A stretch of 64,000 nt of DNA from NCBI GenBank assembly GCA_009193035.1, contig SWDT01000223.1, positions 1 through 64,000 on the forward strand, given 5' to 3'. This DNA is from Halicephalobus mephisto. Its lineage: Eukaryota; Nematoda; Chromadorea; Rhabditida; Panagrolaimidae. Positions 26,001 to 39,193 of the stretch are shown here, piece after piece. Both the position numbers and the translations under genes were made by a program. How positions within the stretch are numbered: the stretch's first letter is position 1; every line of letters starts with the position of its first letter. The notes beneath the pieces were generated by a model. The model did no database searches, was not told where the DNA came from, and was given only the letters and a program-made list of their open reading frames with translations.

Positions 26001-27518
26001 GTGAAGTTACTCCAGGGGGACTTCAGTCATTCTTGAGGAACTACTATATTCCAATGTTACAACACCCTTGTATCAAAGTTGTGATTATTCTTATATCCCT
26101 TGGATTGTTCGCAACTTGTCTGCTTGGATTGAAGTATTCAACGATGGGTCTTGATTTGGGTGATGTACTGCCAGAACATACAGCCCCAGCTGCTTTCCTC
26201 AGAGCTCGTGACAAGTATTTTTCTTTTTACCCCATGTCGATTGTATTGAGAGGTGATAACCTGGACTTTGCTCATCAACAACATCTTATTCGGAACTTAC
26301 GTCGCGATATTGGTGAATCTCGTTTTGTCGTTAAACTTGAAAATGGGGAACCGAGTGAGCGATATTGGCTTGGATTGTTCCAAGAATGGCTTCTAGGGCT
26401 TCAAATGAAATTGGATGAAGCTGAAAAAGAAGGATTATTGGAAGATTTTGATTCACACAATGATACCACGAATGAACTCAAAATTGCTGTGTCTATGGTT
26501 TGCAGTTACGGAAACACGTACAATTGCTCGCGAGTTACTGATGGTGTCAAACTCATTGATGCTAGCGGGACTATTAATGAAGAAGGGTTTTATAATTATT
26601 TATATGCTTGGTATGAGTATGAATCTATGTTCTATACCGTTTCTCAAGCCAACTTCTTCCCGAAGCTCCACAAACTACGTCAAGGAACTGGATCCGACAA
26701 GTATCGGCACTTTATTCCACCGGCACCTCAACCTGTTTACAGTCAAATTCCATTTTACCTTACTGGCTTGAAGGATACTCCGGAAATCGTCGAAATGATT
26801 AGGGAAATTCGTGAGATTTGCGATAAGTACTCTGCGGCTGGATTGGATAATTATCCAAGTGGAATTGCGTTCACTTTTTGGGAACAATATCTTGATCTTA
26901 CTAAGAATTTGATGATGGCCATTGGATACATTGCTTTCGCTGTATTCTGTGTGATTTCGCTGCTTTTATTCAACCCTTGGACTGCCAGTTGCATTTTGGT
27001 CATTTTATTGATGCTGACGGTCGAAATTGCCGGTTTCCTCGGACTTTGTGGAATCAAGCTGAATCCTGTTTCTGCTGTTTCTCTCATTACTGCCGTTGGA
27101 ATCGGAGTTGAATTTACAGCTAATGTGGCTTTTGCTTTCCTGACCTCACTTGGAACTAGAAACGAAAGAATGGAAGCTGCCATTGACAGAGTATTTGTTC
27201 CTATTATTCATGGTGCCATGTCGACGTTCCTGGGCATTTTGATGCTTGGGTTCTCTGAATTTGAATTTGTGTTCAAATACTTTTTCGTGATTTTATTTGC
27301 TCTAATTGCTATTGGACTCATTAATGGTTTAGCGTTTTTCCCAGTGCTTATCTCTTTGTTCGGTCCACCATGTGAGGTAAGGTTTTAGTGTAGTCATGAT
27401 CAAAGTCTACGTGACCTTTCAGATTCGACCCTCAAACGGCAGTAATAGACTCTCCGTGCCACCTCCATGTTACACCAAAGCGCGTTGTAAATCCATTAGC
27501 TTCCATTACGATCTCTAA
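23029..27518 (+). CDS. Patched-family sterol-sensing transmembrane protein (ptc-3/ptc-1-like), 7 exons
   Basis: Exons 23,029-23,181, 23,364-23,679, 23,727-24,593, 24,648-~24,686, 24,779-25,341, 25,385-27,376 and 27,423-27,518 sum to 4,026 bases (1,341 residues). Introns mostly measure 43-54 bases, with two longer ones (92 and 182). The N-terminus has RPTWCDADLSLQAIKRG, TM1, then a large extracellular domain with DGRLVEELNYF, LLTTEGLKQHLD and CIWITPVDCF. The sterol-sensing domain follows, with the RND charge motif GVGVDN in TM4; the matching TM10 motif is GIGVEFT, with Glu as in animal Patched. Total length is close to worm PTC-3, and the cytoplasmic tail is short. By family the protein moves sterols or lipids and, in worms, acts in osmoregulation and development. 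The exact donor of the tiny exon 4 (24,683 or 24,686) is uncertain. Confidence 0.92.
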
Positions 27519-27920
27519 CCTGTTGGCTTTGATTGCGCAATTATATTATCGGGTACTTGTGCTATTTTGTATATTGATAGTTTACTGTAATAATATGAAT
27601 AGGAGAGATCAAGAGGCCACTCTCCTGATCGTGTATAAAGTTTTGGATATTAAGGTGTTCGGTACTGGGTTGACGTGGAGCAGGATTGACCGGAAGATGA
27701 CGTGGAATAGTGAACGAGGAATTTTGCACTTTTAGTACGAAGGTCGAGAAGGGATGTAAAAGTAGTAATTCGATGAAGGGGCATTTGAGGAGCTTTCATG
27801 GATGTTTTTGATGAGGTTTGAGAAATGCCAGGGATAGAAAATCGGAATTGTTGTTTGTCAGAAAAATAGGTAATGTTCAGAACAGAAAAACACGACCTTG
27901 GTGGATAACGTGATAAAGTC
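27519..27920. other. 3' flank of the Patched gene
   Basis: AT-poorer than the block that follows; probably 3' UTR and flank. An open minus-strand frame (27,650-27,946) has no start, splice or homologous motif that I trust. Confidence 0.3.
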
Positions 27921-29639
27921 AAATTTTTTTTAAATTGGTCTATCATTTTGAAATTTTTTTTTATTTTTTGAATTTGGTTAATTTTTTTTGAAAATGATTG
28001 AAATTGTTGGAAAGTGAGTTTTGACCTTGGAAATTTGAGTTTTTACAAAAACGTGATTTTATCTTTTTTAAAAATTGATGGAAAAGTACTTTTAAAACTT
28101 GGAATTTTTGATTTTTTTAAATTTCAATTTCTTTTTGAATTTTTGGAAATTTCTAAGATTTTAAATATTAAAAAATTTTGTTTTTTTACAAAGTTTTTAA
28201 AAATTTAAAAATTTTCAATATTTTAAAAAAATTTTAGAAATTTTCAAAAAATTCAAGAATATTTTAAAATATTTTTAAAATTGTTAGATTTCCGGAAGAT
28301 TTTTGACATTTTTAGAAACTTCTAAAATATTTCATGAACTTCTGCAAAAATTTAACATTTTTCGAAAATGTTATAAAAATTTTTTAAATATTAAAAATAT
28401 TTTTAGATTTAATTTTTTTTTAAATTTCAAAAAATTTCAGAATTTTTTAGACATTTTTAAATTTAAAATATTTCTAAAATTTTTTAAAAATATATTTCAA
28501 AAAATTTTTTTAAACATTTTTAAATTTGAAATATTTCTAAAATTTTTGAAAGAATTCAATATTTTTCATAAATTAAAAAAAATTCTTATTTTGAAATTTT
28601 TTTGCAGAATTTTAAAACATTTCAAAAATTTTTAAAATTAAAAAAATATTTCGAAAATTTTCAAGATTTTTGGAATTTCGGAATTTTCAAAAATTTTTAA
28701 ATTTTTAAATTTTCAAAATTTGCATAAAATGAAATTTTTTCGAATTTGGAATTTCAAAAATTTCCACAGTACTTTGAAATTATCGATTTTGATCAAATGT
28801 CTTCAATTTTCGAATTTGTTCATCTGCTTACAGTTCCCGAAATTTTGATCACCGCCTCTCTTTGGTTAAACAATCCGGAACTAGACTGTTCTTTTTCGAC
28901 AAATCTACGTGAGAATTAAAAAAATCACTTAGACCAATCATCGACGAGATTAGACCACAATCAGGAATGCCGATTTTTGGACTTTCGAATTGAACTTTGG
29001 AATTGAACTTTGGATCGAATTAAATTTGGACAAATTTAAGTTAAAAAATCGAAAAAATAAATTTCAAACTTAAAAATTTGAATTTTAAATTTTAAATATC
29101 TTGATTAAAATTAAATTAATTCAAAAATCCAAATTCGAACAATTTCGATTTTAATTAAATTTTAATAAATTCGAGTTAAAAAAGTTCAAATTCTAATTGA
29201 ACAATTCAGTTTGAAGTTTGTTTTTTCGATTTTTGAACTCAAGTTAGTCCGAAATCGATTCAAAATTCGATTTAAAAATTTATTCGAATTTAGTTTGAAA
29301 GTTCGAAAATTGACAGTTCTGGCCAAAATTCACAAGTTTGATTTTGTTCGATAAAAAAGGCCAAAATTCTGAAAGGCCGAAAGGTCCAGGACACAAATTT
29401 TATCTTTTTTGATCAAAGTAGAAAGAAATTTTTATTTTATTTTATTTTTTTATGAAAAATATGTTTTAATTAAATTGATAAATTTCGTCCTAATACGAAA
29501 AGTGTAGCTTACTTTATGTTCAAAAGGGGATCAGAAGACCACTCCTTAATTATGTAGCTTCATGTTCAAGAAAAGATTTGTCTTTTTTCATCATTTTTCT
29601 TTTTTCAGTAGTACTATTTTAGAATAATAATTTTCGAAC

Positions 29640-30215
29640 TTTTTAAGTCAAATTAAACATATTACAAAAAATAAAATTGAACTTTTTTGAAATAAATTAT
29701 AAAAAAATTGAACTTTTTTAAATATATTATAAAAAATAAAATTGAACTTTTTTAAAATAAATTATAAAAAATAAAATTGAATTTTTTTGAATCGGATTTT
29801 TTAAAATATATTTTAAAAAATCAAATTTTTTAAACTTTTTTGAATTGGTTTTTTTAAATATATTATAAAAAATTGGATTTTTTAGATCAGTTTTCTTTTT
29901 TAATATATTATAAAAAACTGAATTTACTTTTTTAACTTTTTTGAATCAGTTTTTTTAATATATTATAAAAAACTGAATTTGTTTTTTTAACTTTTTTAGA
30001 TCAGTTTTTTAATATATTATAAAAAAACTGAATTTGTTTTTTTAACTTTTTTAGATCAGTTTTTTTAATATATTATAAAAAAACTGAATTTACTTTTTTA
30101 AATTTTTTTAGATCAGTTTTTTTAATATATTATAAAAAACTGAATTTACTTTTTTAACTTTTTTGAATCAGTTTTTTTAATATATTATAAAAAAACTGAA
30201 TTTACTTTTTTTTAA
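29640..30215. repeat. Tandem array of hairpin units, period about 55 bases
   Basis: Each unit carries CAGTTTTTTTAATATATTAT followed by AAAAAAACTG, an almost perfect inverted repeat, then AATTTRYTTTTTTAACTTTTTTGAAT-like text. About eight copies are seen; the last six are well conserved. Confidence 0.8.
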
Positions 30216-31429
30216 AGATTTTTTTCTTGTTAATTTTTAAAGATTATATTTATTCTTTTTTTCTTTTTTAAGTAGTACTATCTGAGTAATCTTATTTTTT
30301 TGAACTTTCTGAGTCAGGTTTTCCTGTTTTAGCTAATTACACAAGTCTATTTTTTGGACTTTTTTAGATTTTTTGAATCATTTTTACTTTTTTTACTTAA
30401 TTATACTGTATTTTTTAAAAGTAGGATTATTTTTGACAAAATTATTAAATATTTTTAATTTTTTTAAAGTTCATTTTATAAAACCAATTTTTTTTTGTTT
30501 TTAAATAAAATTATTTAATTTATAATTTTTTAAAACTTTTTAAATAAATAAATTTTTAATTTAATTATATAAAATAAAATTTGTAATTTTTTTATTTTTA
30601 AAATTTTCTTAAAAATAATTTTTATTTTTTTTAAATTATTTTTTTATTTTTTTTTAAATAATTTTTATTTTATTTTAAATAATTTTTATTTTATTTTAAT
30701 TTTTTTAATTTTATTTTTTTAAAAATCTATTTTTATTTTTTTTAAATTATTTTTTTCTAAAATTAGTACTATTTAATGAATCTTGTTTTTTTGAGTTTTT
30801 TTTAACCTATTTTAATTTCCGCAAAATAAAATTTGTTTTTTTGGGACTTTTAAATCGATTTTTATTTTAATTGATATTATCTGATTGAATTAATTTTTCT
30901 GAACTTTTTTCAACTTATTTTTCCTATTTACGGCTGATCCTATCTAAGTCGATTTTATCTTTGATTTTTGAAATTTCATTTTTTAAATTTTAACAATTTT
31001 TTTGAAATTTCATTTTTTTTAATTTTAATAATTTTTTAAATTTTAATATTTTTTTTGAAATTTATTTTTTTTTAAATTTTAACATTTTTTAAAAATTTTA
31101 ATAATTTTTTAATTTTAGTACTTTTTTGAAATTTCATTTTTTTAATTTTTATATTTTTTTTGAAATTAATTTTTTTTAATATTTTAATATTTTTTGGAAT
31201 TTATTTTTTTTATTTTAACAATTTTTTTTAATTTATTTTTTTTCTTTAATTTTCCCACCAGTTTTATTTTTCATAGTTAATCCTGCCAGGCCTATCTTGG
31301 TGTTTTGGATTTTTTAAATCACTTTTTTGTTTTTCGACCGGTCCTATTTCATCGATTTTATCCTTTTGCACTTTTAAATTTTTTTCTTTTAATTGGTCTT
31401 GTTGAATCTATATCGTCTTTTTGAACTTT

Positions 31430-32060
31430 CTTATCAGTGCTGAGATCTATAAACACACTGACATTAAAATAAAGTCTGCAGCTTGCGCGCAACATTGTGG
31501 CAATTTGGTTGGGGTTTTATGTTTAAATTATAGAAATTTCGAAATTAAAACCTGCAGCTTGCGCGCAACAATCTGGAAAATAGGTTGATGTTAAAATAAA
31601 ATCTGCAGTTTGCTTGCAATATTGTGGCAATTTGGCTTGAATTTTCATGTTTAAATTTATGAAGATTTCGAAATTAAAACCTGCAGCTTACTTGCAATAT
31701 TGTGGCAATTCGATTGAGGTTTCATGTTTAAATTTATAGAAATTTCGAAATTAAAATCTGCAGCTTGCGCGCAACATTTTGGAAAATTGACATCAAAGTC
31801 AAAGTTTAAGTAAAATTCGCAGTTTGCTTGCAAAATTCGGGCAGTTCGATTAAGGTTTTTATATTTATATTTCTAAATCAAAAATAAAACTTGCAGTTTG
31901 CTTGCAATACTGTAGTATCTTAATTGACATTTTTACTTTTACAACCTTAAAAATTTCGAAATTGAAATAAAATCTGCAACTTGCGTGAAACATTCAGAAA
32001 ATTCAGTTTACCTAATTTTTTTTCAAAAATTTAATTTTGATTTTGACTGATTTATAGATT
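31430..32060. repeat. Dispersed repeat family, locus 1 (TCTGCAGCTTGCGCGCAACATT units)
   Basis: After GAGATCTATAAAC, about six units of roughly 90-110 bases contain AAATCTGCAGCTTGCGCGCAA and TTTCGAAATTAAAA. The right end reads CTAATTTTTTTTCAAAAATTTAATTTTGAT. The same flanks and units occur at 35,450 and 52,240. Confidence 0.75.
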
Positions 32061-32304
32061 TCAGCATAGGTTTTTCTTTTTTAGAGAATTTTGCAAAACC
32101 AATTTTATACTTTTGAACTTTTGGAATTTGTTGTTTAATATGATCAAACCGGTTTTTATTTTTCAAACTTCCTTACCATATTTTTTAGTTAGTTCAAGAA
32201 GACCAAATTTGTCCTTTTAAACTTTTGGATTAATTTTTTTTTCTAGTCGATATAGTTTGGTTGGCGTTGTTTTTCTGGACTTTTATCAGATTTTGCTGTC
32301 TTTG

Positions 32305-32690
32305 AAAGTCCTAGAGGACCTGTTTGTTTCTTTTTTGTCTTTCTAAAATATTTTTTCATTCAATTTTAAAAGATTTATTTTGTTTTTTTTTATTAATTTT
32401 ATTTTTTTAAAAAGTCCTAGAAGATCTGTTTGTTTTTTTTTTAAATTTTAAAACATATTTTAATTTAGTTTTAAAAGATCTATTTTATCAAATTTACTTT
32501 TTAGAAAGTCCTAGAAGACCTGTTTGTTTCTTTTTTGTCTTTCTAAAGTATTTTTTCATTTAATTTTAAAAGATCTATTTTGTTTTTTTATCAAATTTAC
32601 TTTTTAGAAAGTCCTAGAAGACCTGTTTGTTTTTGTATTAATTTTTTAATTTTAAAACATTTTCTAAATTTAATTTAATTTGATTTTGAA
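32305..32690. repeat. Tandem repeat, about 100-base unit, four copies
   Basis: Units start GAAAGTCCTAGAAGACCTGT at about 32,305, 32,411, 32,505 and 32,608. Confidence 0.75.
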
Positions 32691-33110
32691 AGACCTATTT
32701 TACCTTTTTACGAAATTATTTTTCCTTGAAATGTCCTTCAAAACGTATTTTGTTCTTTTTTTGCAGCGATTTTTTTATTTTTTTAAATTTAAGTTTTTTA
32801 TGTTTTTAAAAATTTTAAATATTTTTTCAACTAATCCTACAGGACCTATTTTATTTTTTTTACGAAATTATTTTTCCTTGAAATGTCCTTCAAAACGTAT
32901 TTTGTTCTTTTTTGCAGCGATTTTTTTATTTTTTTAAATTTAAAGTTTTTAAGTTTTTTACGTTTTAAAAATTTTAAATATTTTTTCAACTAATCCTACA
33001 GGACCTATTTTACCTTTTTACGAAATTATTTTTCCTTGAAATGTCCTTCAAAACGTATTTTGTTCTTTTTTGCAGCGATTTTTCTTTTTCCAAATAGTTC
33101 GGTAAAAACT
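32690..33110. repeat. Tandem repeat, about 157-base unit, three copies
   Basis: Each copy carries CCTATTTTACCTTTTTACG, TTTCCTTGAAATGTCCTTCA and TTTTGCAGCGATTTTT; copies begin near 32,692, 32,849 and 33,002. The adjacent 100-base array shares the TCCT..AGACCT theme. Confidence 0.75.
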
Positions 33111-34139
33111 ATTTCATCTTTTTGTCCTTTTAAATCATTTTTCTGTTTTTTTTGACTGGTAGTATTTGACTGATGATGTTCTTTTAAATCATCTTTTTTC
33201 ACCGATTTTGCTGGATGAATTTGTGTTTTGTATTTTCAAATAAATATTTTTTATTGACTTTACTAAATTTGTGTTTTAGATATGAAAATAATTTTTTGAT
33301 TTTATTTTTTTCGAAAATGATCAAATAAATCAATTTTATTATAAGTAAATTTTTACATGGATTTTTTAAAATTTTTGGGTTAATTTTAGTTTTTTTAAAA
33401 GTAATTTAATAAAATTAATTTTATTTTTTCAGATAAATTTTCTTTAAAATTTTAGTTTTTTAAAAATAATTTAATAAAATTAATTTTATTTTTTTAAATA
33501 AATTTTATTTTAAATTTTGGTTTTTTAAAAATAATTTAACAAAATTAATTTTATTTTTTTTTAATTTTTATTTTTTTTTAAATTTTAGACTTATTTTGTG
33601 TGTTAAAAATAATAGAATAAGATCAATATTATTCTATTAAACAAAAATTTTATGATAAATTTATTTTTTTTGTTTTTTTAGTTCAATCTTCATCTTTCTA
33701 GGATGATCTAATAAGTTTAATTTTTTTTTCTAAGTCAAATTTTTTCATTAAATAGATCTGAGAATTTTTTGTAGTGTAACACTTGTGTCCTCGAATGCTT
33801 TGTAATTTGAACTAATTTAAACCAAAAATTACAAAAAAAATCGGAACTTATTTTATGTAAATTTTTTCGTTTTTATGTGGAAATTTGACTTAGACGTTCC
33901 TACAGTAATCCAAACTTTGGGATTTAGGATTCTGAAGGCCAATTTCCAATTCTAACGTCAGATTCAGAACCCACGGATCTGACTATTTCATTTTTCACAT
34001 TTTTGTAAAATTCTGAAGATTGTCAAAATTCCATATAAAAAAATAAAAGTTATATAAATTGATTTTTAAACACTTTTTTGCTTTTAATTTTTGATTTAAA
34101 GTAGTTCAAATTGCAATACAAGTACCATACAACAGGATT

Positions 34140-35300
34140 TTTTATCTTTTGTCCTTTTAGGCAATTTTTGTCTTGAAAAAGATCTAATAAAATTAATTTT
34201 GTTTTGTTGAATAAAACCTTTATAATAGTTTTATTAGGTTTATGTGATTTTTCGAAGGTGATCAAATAAGATTAATTTTATTTTTTAAAGTTTTTTTGTC
34301 AAGTGGATCTAGTAGAATTTGGTCTTTTATCTTTATAGGCCATTTTTGTATTGAAAAAGATTAATGAAACCAAATTTATCTTATTAAATAAAACCTTTAT
34401 AATAGTTTTATTAGATTTATATAATTTTTCGAAGGTGATCAAATATGATTAATTTTATTTTTTAAAGTTTTTTTGTGAAATAAATCTAGTAGGATTTGGT
34501 CTTTTGTCCTTTTAGGCCATTTTTGTATTGCAGAGGATCTAATAAGACCAATTTTTTTCTTATTAAGTAAATCTTTCATGATAGTCATATTAGATCTGTT
34601 TTATCTTTTGTCCTTTTAGGCCAATTGTGATCTTTGTCCTTTTAGACCTACTTTTTTTCTGAGATGATCTAATGAGATAAATTTTATCCTTTTGAATTGA
34701 TTTTTTTCAAACGGATTTATTATATTTAATTTTTTGAGTTTTAAAATCTATTATATTCTTTCGAAATAATTCATCAAAATTAATTTTATTTTTTTTATAA
34801 ATTTTTGTTTTTTCTGAGATGATCTAATGAGATAAATTTTATCCTTTGAATTGATTTTTTTCGAATCAGATCTAGGTTAACTTTGTGTTTTGATCTTTTG
34901 AATCAATTTTTTTAGCTAGATCAAACTTAATTCATTTTTAAAATTTTCGAATAAATATTTTAAAATAAATTTTATTTAATATTTTTTAAAATCAGATCTA
35001 GATTAACTTTGTGTTTTGATCTTTCGAGTCAGATTTTCCTTTTTAAACTAGGCCTATCAAATCTGTTTAATTTTTAAAATTTTTGAATAAATTTTTAAAA
35101 TTTTATTTAATTTTTTTAAAAATCAGATCTAGATTAAATTTGTGTTTTGATCTTTCGAGTCAATTTTTTTACCTAGATCAAACTTAATTCATTTTTAAAA
35201 TTTTTGAATAAATTTTTAAAATTTTATTTAATGTTTTTTAAAATCAGATCTAGATTAAATTTGTGTTTGGATCCCTTCAGTCAATTTTTCCTTTTTAAAC
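34140..35300. repeat. Two adjoining degenerate arrays
   Basis: 34,140-34,630 repeats a TTTTGTCCTTTTAGGCCATTTTTGT unit with a period near 170 bases. 34,640-35,300 repeats AAATCAGATCTAGATTAAAT with TTTGTGTTTTGATCTTTCGA, period near 115-120 bases. Confidence 0.6.
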
Positions 35301-35449
35301 CACTTCCACTGGATCGACCCCCGTTGTCTCTTGGGTCCTTCCGCTCCAACTGTCCTGCTTTTTTATAAATAAATGATGCTATCTTCAGTACTGTACCGTT
35401 TTTGAAATTATTCAAGGACGAAAAATTAGACAAAATTGAAAAATTCATA

Positions 35450-35900
35450 ATGTTCAGAGATTTATGAAAAAGTCAACATTGAGATTAAATCCGCAGTTTA
35501 CTTGCAATATTTGAGCAGCTTGATTAACGTTTTTATATTTACATTAAGCTATCGAAATAAAATCCGCACTTTGCTCGCAATATTGTGGCAAACAGGTCGA
35601 CATCGAAATAAAAGTCAAAGTAAAACCCGCAATTTGCGTGCAACATTGTGGCAGATCGGACAAGATTTCTACACTTGTATTTTTGAAGATTTCGAAATTA
35701 AAAAATCCGCAGTTTGCTCGCAATATTGTGGCAAATAGGTCGACATCGAGATAAAAGTCAAAGTAAAATTCGCAGTTTGCGTGCAACATTGTGGCGGACA
35801 GATTAACATCAAAGTTAAATCCGCACTTTGCTCGCAACATTCAATCACATAAACCTATCTAATTTCAGAAAATTCAACTTTAATTTTAATATCGATCATC
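35450..35900. repeat. Dispersed repeat family, locus 2
   Basis: Units carry AAATCCGCAGTTTGCTCGCAA and CATTGTGGCA with GTCGACATCGAAATAAAAGT linkers. The left flank GAGATTTATGAAAAAGTCAACAT and right flank CCTATCTAATTTCAGAAAA match the loci at 31,430 and 52,240. Confidence 0.75.
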
Positions 35901-37369
35901 TTATAGATTTTCGCGTTAGGACAAGAAATTTTTTTATTTTCTTAAAAATGATAGAAAATTGATTTTTTTAAATAATTTAAAATCGAAATAATAATATTCA
36001 ATAAATTGGACAAAATTAAACAATTTTTTTCTGATCCGGTCTTTGGCGTTGTAATTTCAGTTAAAAAGTAAAAGGACCTAGACTTTGGAGAACTTCCTTG
36101 GTTACAGTCTTTGGATGAGATTATGGAACGTCAAATAGGATTCTGGAGTTTTCCGTAATCTGCTTGATACCTTCGAATCCCTACAGAATGACGTGGTTGT
36201 AAAATTTTACAGTTTCCGGTCTCGAGCGGAAAATTCTAAAATTTCGTTCCGAGACAAATTTTTAGAAATTTTTTAAAATATATTTAAAAAATTAATTATT
36301 TTCTGTTTTGAATAAAAAATTCTACAATTTCGTTCCGAGATAAATTTTTAGAAATTTTTTAAAATATATTTAAAAAATTAATTATTTTCTATCTCGAACA
36401 GAAAATTCTAAAATTTCGTTTTGAAACAAATTTAAAAAAAATTTTTAAAATACAGTTTTAAAATTAATTATTTTTTGTTTTGAATAAAAAATTTCAAAAA
36501 TTCACTTTGAAATACGTTTTTTAAAATTAATTATTTTTTGTTTTGAACGAGAAATTTTAAAAATTCGTTTTGAGATGGTTTTTTTTTAAATTTATAATAA
36601 ATATTTTTTAAAAAATAATTTTTTGTTTGAAAAGTTTTGAAAATTCATTTTTAAATAATTTCATTATAATTCTGTGGTAAACATTTTTATTTTCACAACA
36701 GTGTAGTTTTTGGTCCCGAATGGAAAATAAAAAAATTATTTTCAAATAAATTTTTTAATTTTATAAAAAATATTTGTTTAAAATAATTATTTTCAATTTT
36801 AAATAAAAATTAAAAAATTAAAATTTGTTCCAAAATTTTTTAATTTCATAAAAAATATTTTTTTAAATTATTTTCAATTTTAAATAAAACTTAAAAAATT
36901 AAAATTTTCCAATCAAGACCGAAAATAATTAAAATTTGTTCAAAAATTTTTTAATTTTATAAAAAATATTTTTTAAATTATTTTCAATTTTAAATAAAAC
37001 TTAAAAAATTGTTTTGAAACAAATTTTTTATATACATTTTTGTTTTTTTTTAATTATAATTTTTACGTACCCGGAAAATTCAAACTTTCCTTTTGAAATA
37101 AGTTTATGAAAAATTTTTAATAAACATTTCTATTTTTGTGAAAAAAGATTTTTGGTCTTAATTGGAAACTTGAAAAACCTTAATTTTATTGGAAATTTGT
37201 GACGAATAGCTCTGTTTATATTATGGTACAATTGGGTTACTGTAAATGTGTACTTCAATAAGAATTAATTTGCCTTCCTTGCCATTTCTGAAAACTGATG
37301 TCAATGGATCTCCGTCATGACCTAATGTGTAGTTTCGTATTCATTGATTGACTCAACTCGAGCGAAATT

Positions 37370-37745
37370 TTTCTCTCAAGATAAGTACTTTTTATTTTGT
37401 CTTGAAACGAATATTTTTATTGTCTCGAAACGAATATTCTTCTCAAAGCGAATATTTTTTAATTTTTTTCAAAATGAATATTTTTAAATTTTTCTCAAAA
37501 CGAATATTTTTAAATTCTTCTCAAAGCGAATATTTCTTTAATTTTTCTCAAAACGAATATTTTTAAATTCTTCTCAAAGCGAATATTTCTTTAATTTTTC
37601 TCAAAACGAATATTTTTAAATTCTTCTCAAAGCGAATATTTTTAAATTTTTTCGAAACGAATATTCTTCCCGAAATGAATATTTTTAATTTTTCTCTCAA
37701 AGCGAATATTCTTCACCTTTCTCAAAACGAATATTTTTAAACTTA
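37370..37745. repeat. Tandem repeat, about 30-base unit, roughly 14 copies
   Basis: Units are variants of TTCTCAAARCGAATATTTTT, in places alternating as a 60-base pair (AAAACGAA / AAAGCGAA). Confidence 0.8.
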
Positions 37746-38499
37746 AAAAATGTTTAGAAATTTTTTTAATTTTTAGAAATATTTAAAAATTTTTTAATGT
37801 GTTGTGGTTTCTTATGACATTTGACTCGAAAAGGCACGTTTTTTCAAAGCTATCATTTTCTGTTTAAACAAAAGTTGCCTCTGGCAACAATTGCCGAATT
37901 AAAAATTAACCTTGAGTAAGAATATTAAATTCTTTGAATTTTTTAAATATGGAAATTTGTATTTTTCTAAGAAGTTAGGATTTTTGGAATTTTAAAAATT
38001 CAGAAAAATTTTCGATCAAAATTTAAAATTAAAGAATTTAGAATTCTCTAGAAAATTCCGGAAATTCGTGTCGAGACCAGTTTTAACAAAGTTCTTTTTT
38101 ATCTTTGTCGAATTTTAATTTTGCGGAAAATTCCGGAATTAAATAGGAGATTCTAAAAAATTTGAAAATTTCAAAGGAATTTCTAAAATTTTGAAATTTT
38201 ATAAAACTTAAAAAATCTTGAAAATTTTCAAAAATATTTTGAAAATTAAAAACTTTTTAAATTTTACGGAAATTTTTGAATTTTATAAAATGTAAAATTT
38301 TTACAACATCTTAAATCTCGAATTTTAAAGGTTTCTAAAAACTAAAAATTCACATATATACAACTTTTTAATAAAGCTATTTCGTAATTTTTTAATGACA
38401 TGACGTATCTTAAAAAGTGCACTTTTATACAAACAACATTAAAAAACTTTGTTATGTTTTAATTAAAGAGCGAGTTTCTGAAAAAACACAACAGTCTAG

Positions 38500-38850
38500 T
38501 TGAACTTTTAGAATTTCAGGATTTTGGGATTTTAGAATTTTAGAATTTTGGGATTTTAGAATTTCAGAATTTTGAGATTTTAGAATTTCAGAATTTTGGA
38601 GTTTTTAAATTTTAGAATTTTTGAATTTTGAAATTTTTGAATTTTGGGATTTTAGAATTTCAGAATTTCAGAATTTTGGAGTTTTTAAATTTCAGAATTT
38701 TTGAATTTCGGGATTTTAGAATTTTTTAATTTCGAAATTTTTTAATTTTGGGATTTCAGAATTTCAGAATTTTGGGATTTTAGAATTTCAGAATTTTTTG
38801 ATTTTGGACTTTTAGAATTTTGAACTTTTAGAATTTCGGAATTTTTAACG
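38500..38850. repeat. Short tandem repeat of AGAATTTYRGGATTTT type
   Basis: About 25 imperfect copies of a 13-15 base unit (AGAATTTTGGGATTTT and AGAATTTCAGAATTTT) in a row, ending just before the unique island that carries the nuclear receptor's first exon. Confidence 0.75.
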
Positions 38851-39063
38851 ACTCGGAGGGTTCAATAGTCCAGACTTTGACAAAATAAAAGAACTTTGGT
38901 CCTTCCGACCAAAAGACTACATCGGAAAACATTTCGCTGCACGTTTCTCCACCCCTTTTCCGTTTAAAATTTGTCCTTTTAGTATCGTTCAATATTGGAA
39001 AATCAGTTTTATTTTTTTCCGCGTTTTAAAATATTTTTAATTTTTCAACTTTTGTAGATTGGT

Positions 39064-39112
39064 CTACTGTAACTAAAAAGTAATATAGTTTATTACTTTT
39101 AGTTTACTGTAG
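39064..39112. promoter_or_regulatory. Imperfect hairpin upstream of nuclear receptor exon 1
   Basis: CTACTGTAACTAAAAAGTAAT is mirrored by ATTACTTTTAGTTTACTGTAG on the other arm, 82 bases before the start codon and inside a unique island of the repeat block. It may be a regulatory or transcript element. Confidence 0.4.
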
Positions 39113-39193
39113 ATATTTATTGACTTCAAAACGGAGATCTTTCATCAACAGCCGGTATTTAAATTCGAGGCATCTCCATCGCCACAGGCCAAA

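Noticed and set aside
27650..27946. 98-codon minus-strand open frame downstream of Patched
   Set aside because: No start context, splice site or domain; its composition fits the reverse of UTR-like sequence.
32680..32937. Open frame with a repeated TKLFFLEMSFKTYFVLF peptide
   Set aside because: It is a translation of the 157-base tandem repeat.
35544..35840. 98-codon minus-strand frame with repeated ATMLRANCEF-like text
   Set aside because: It follows the internal units of the dispersed repeat family and has no independent support.
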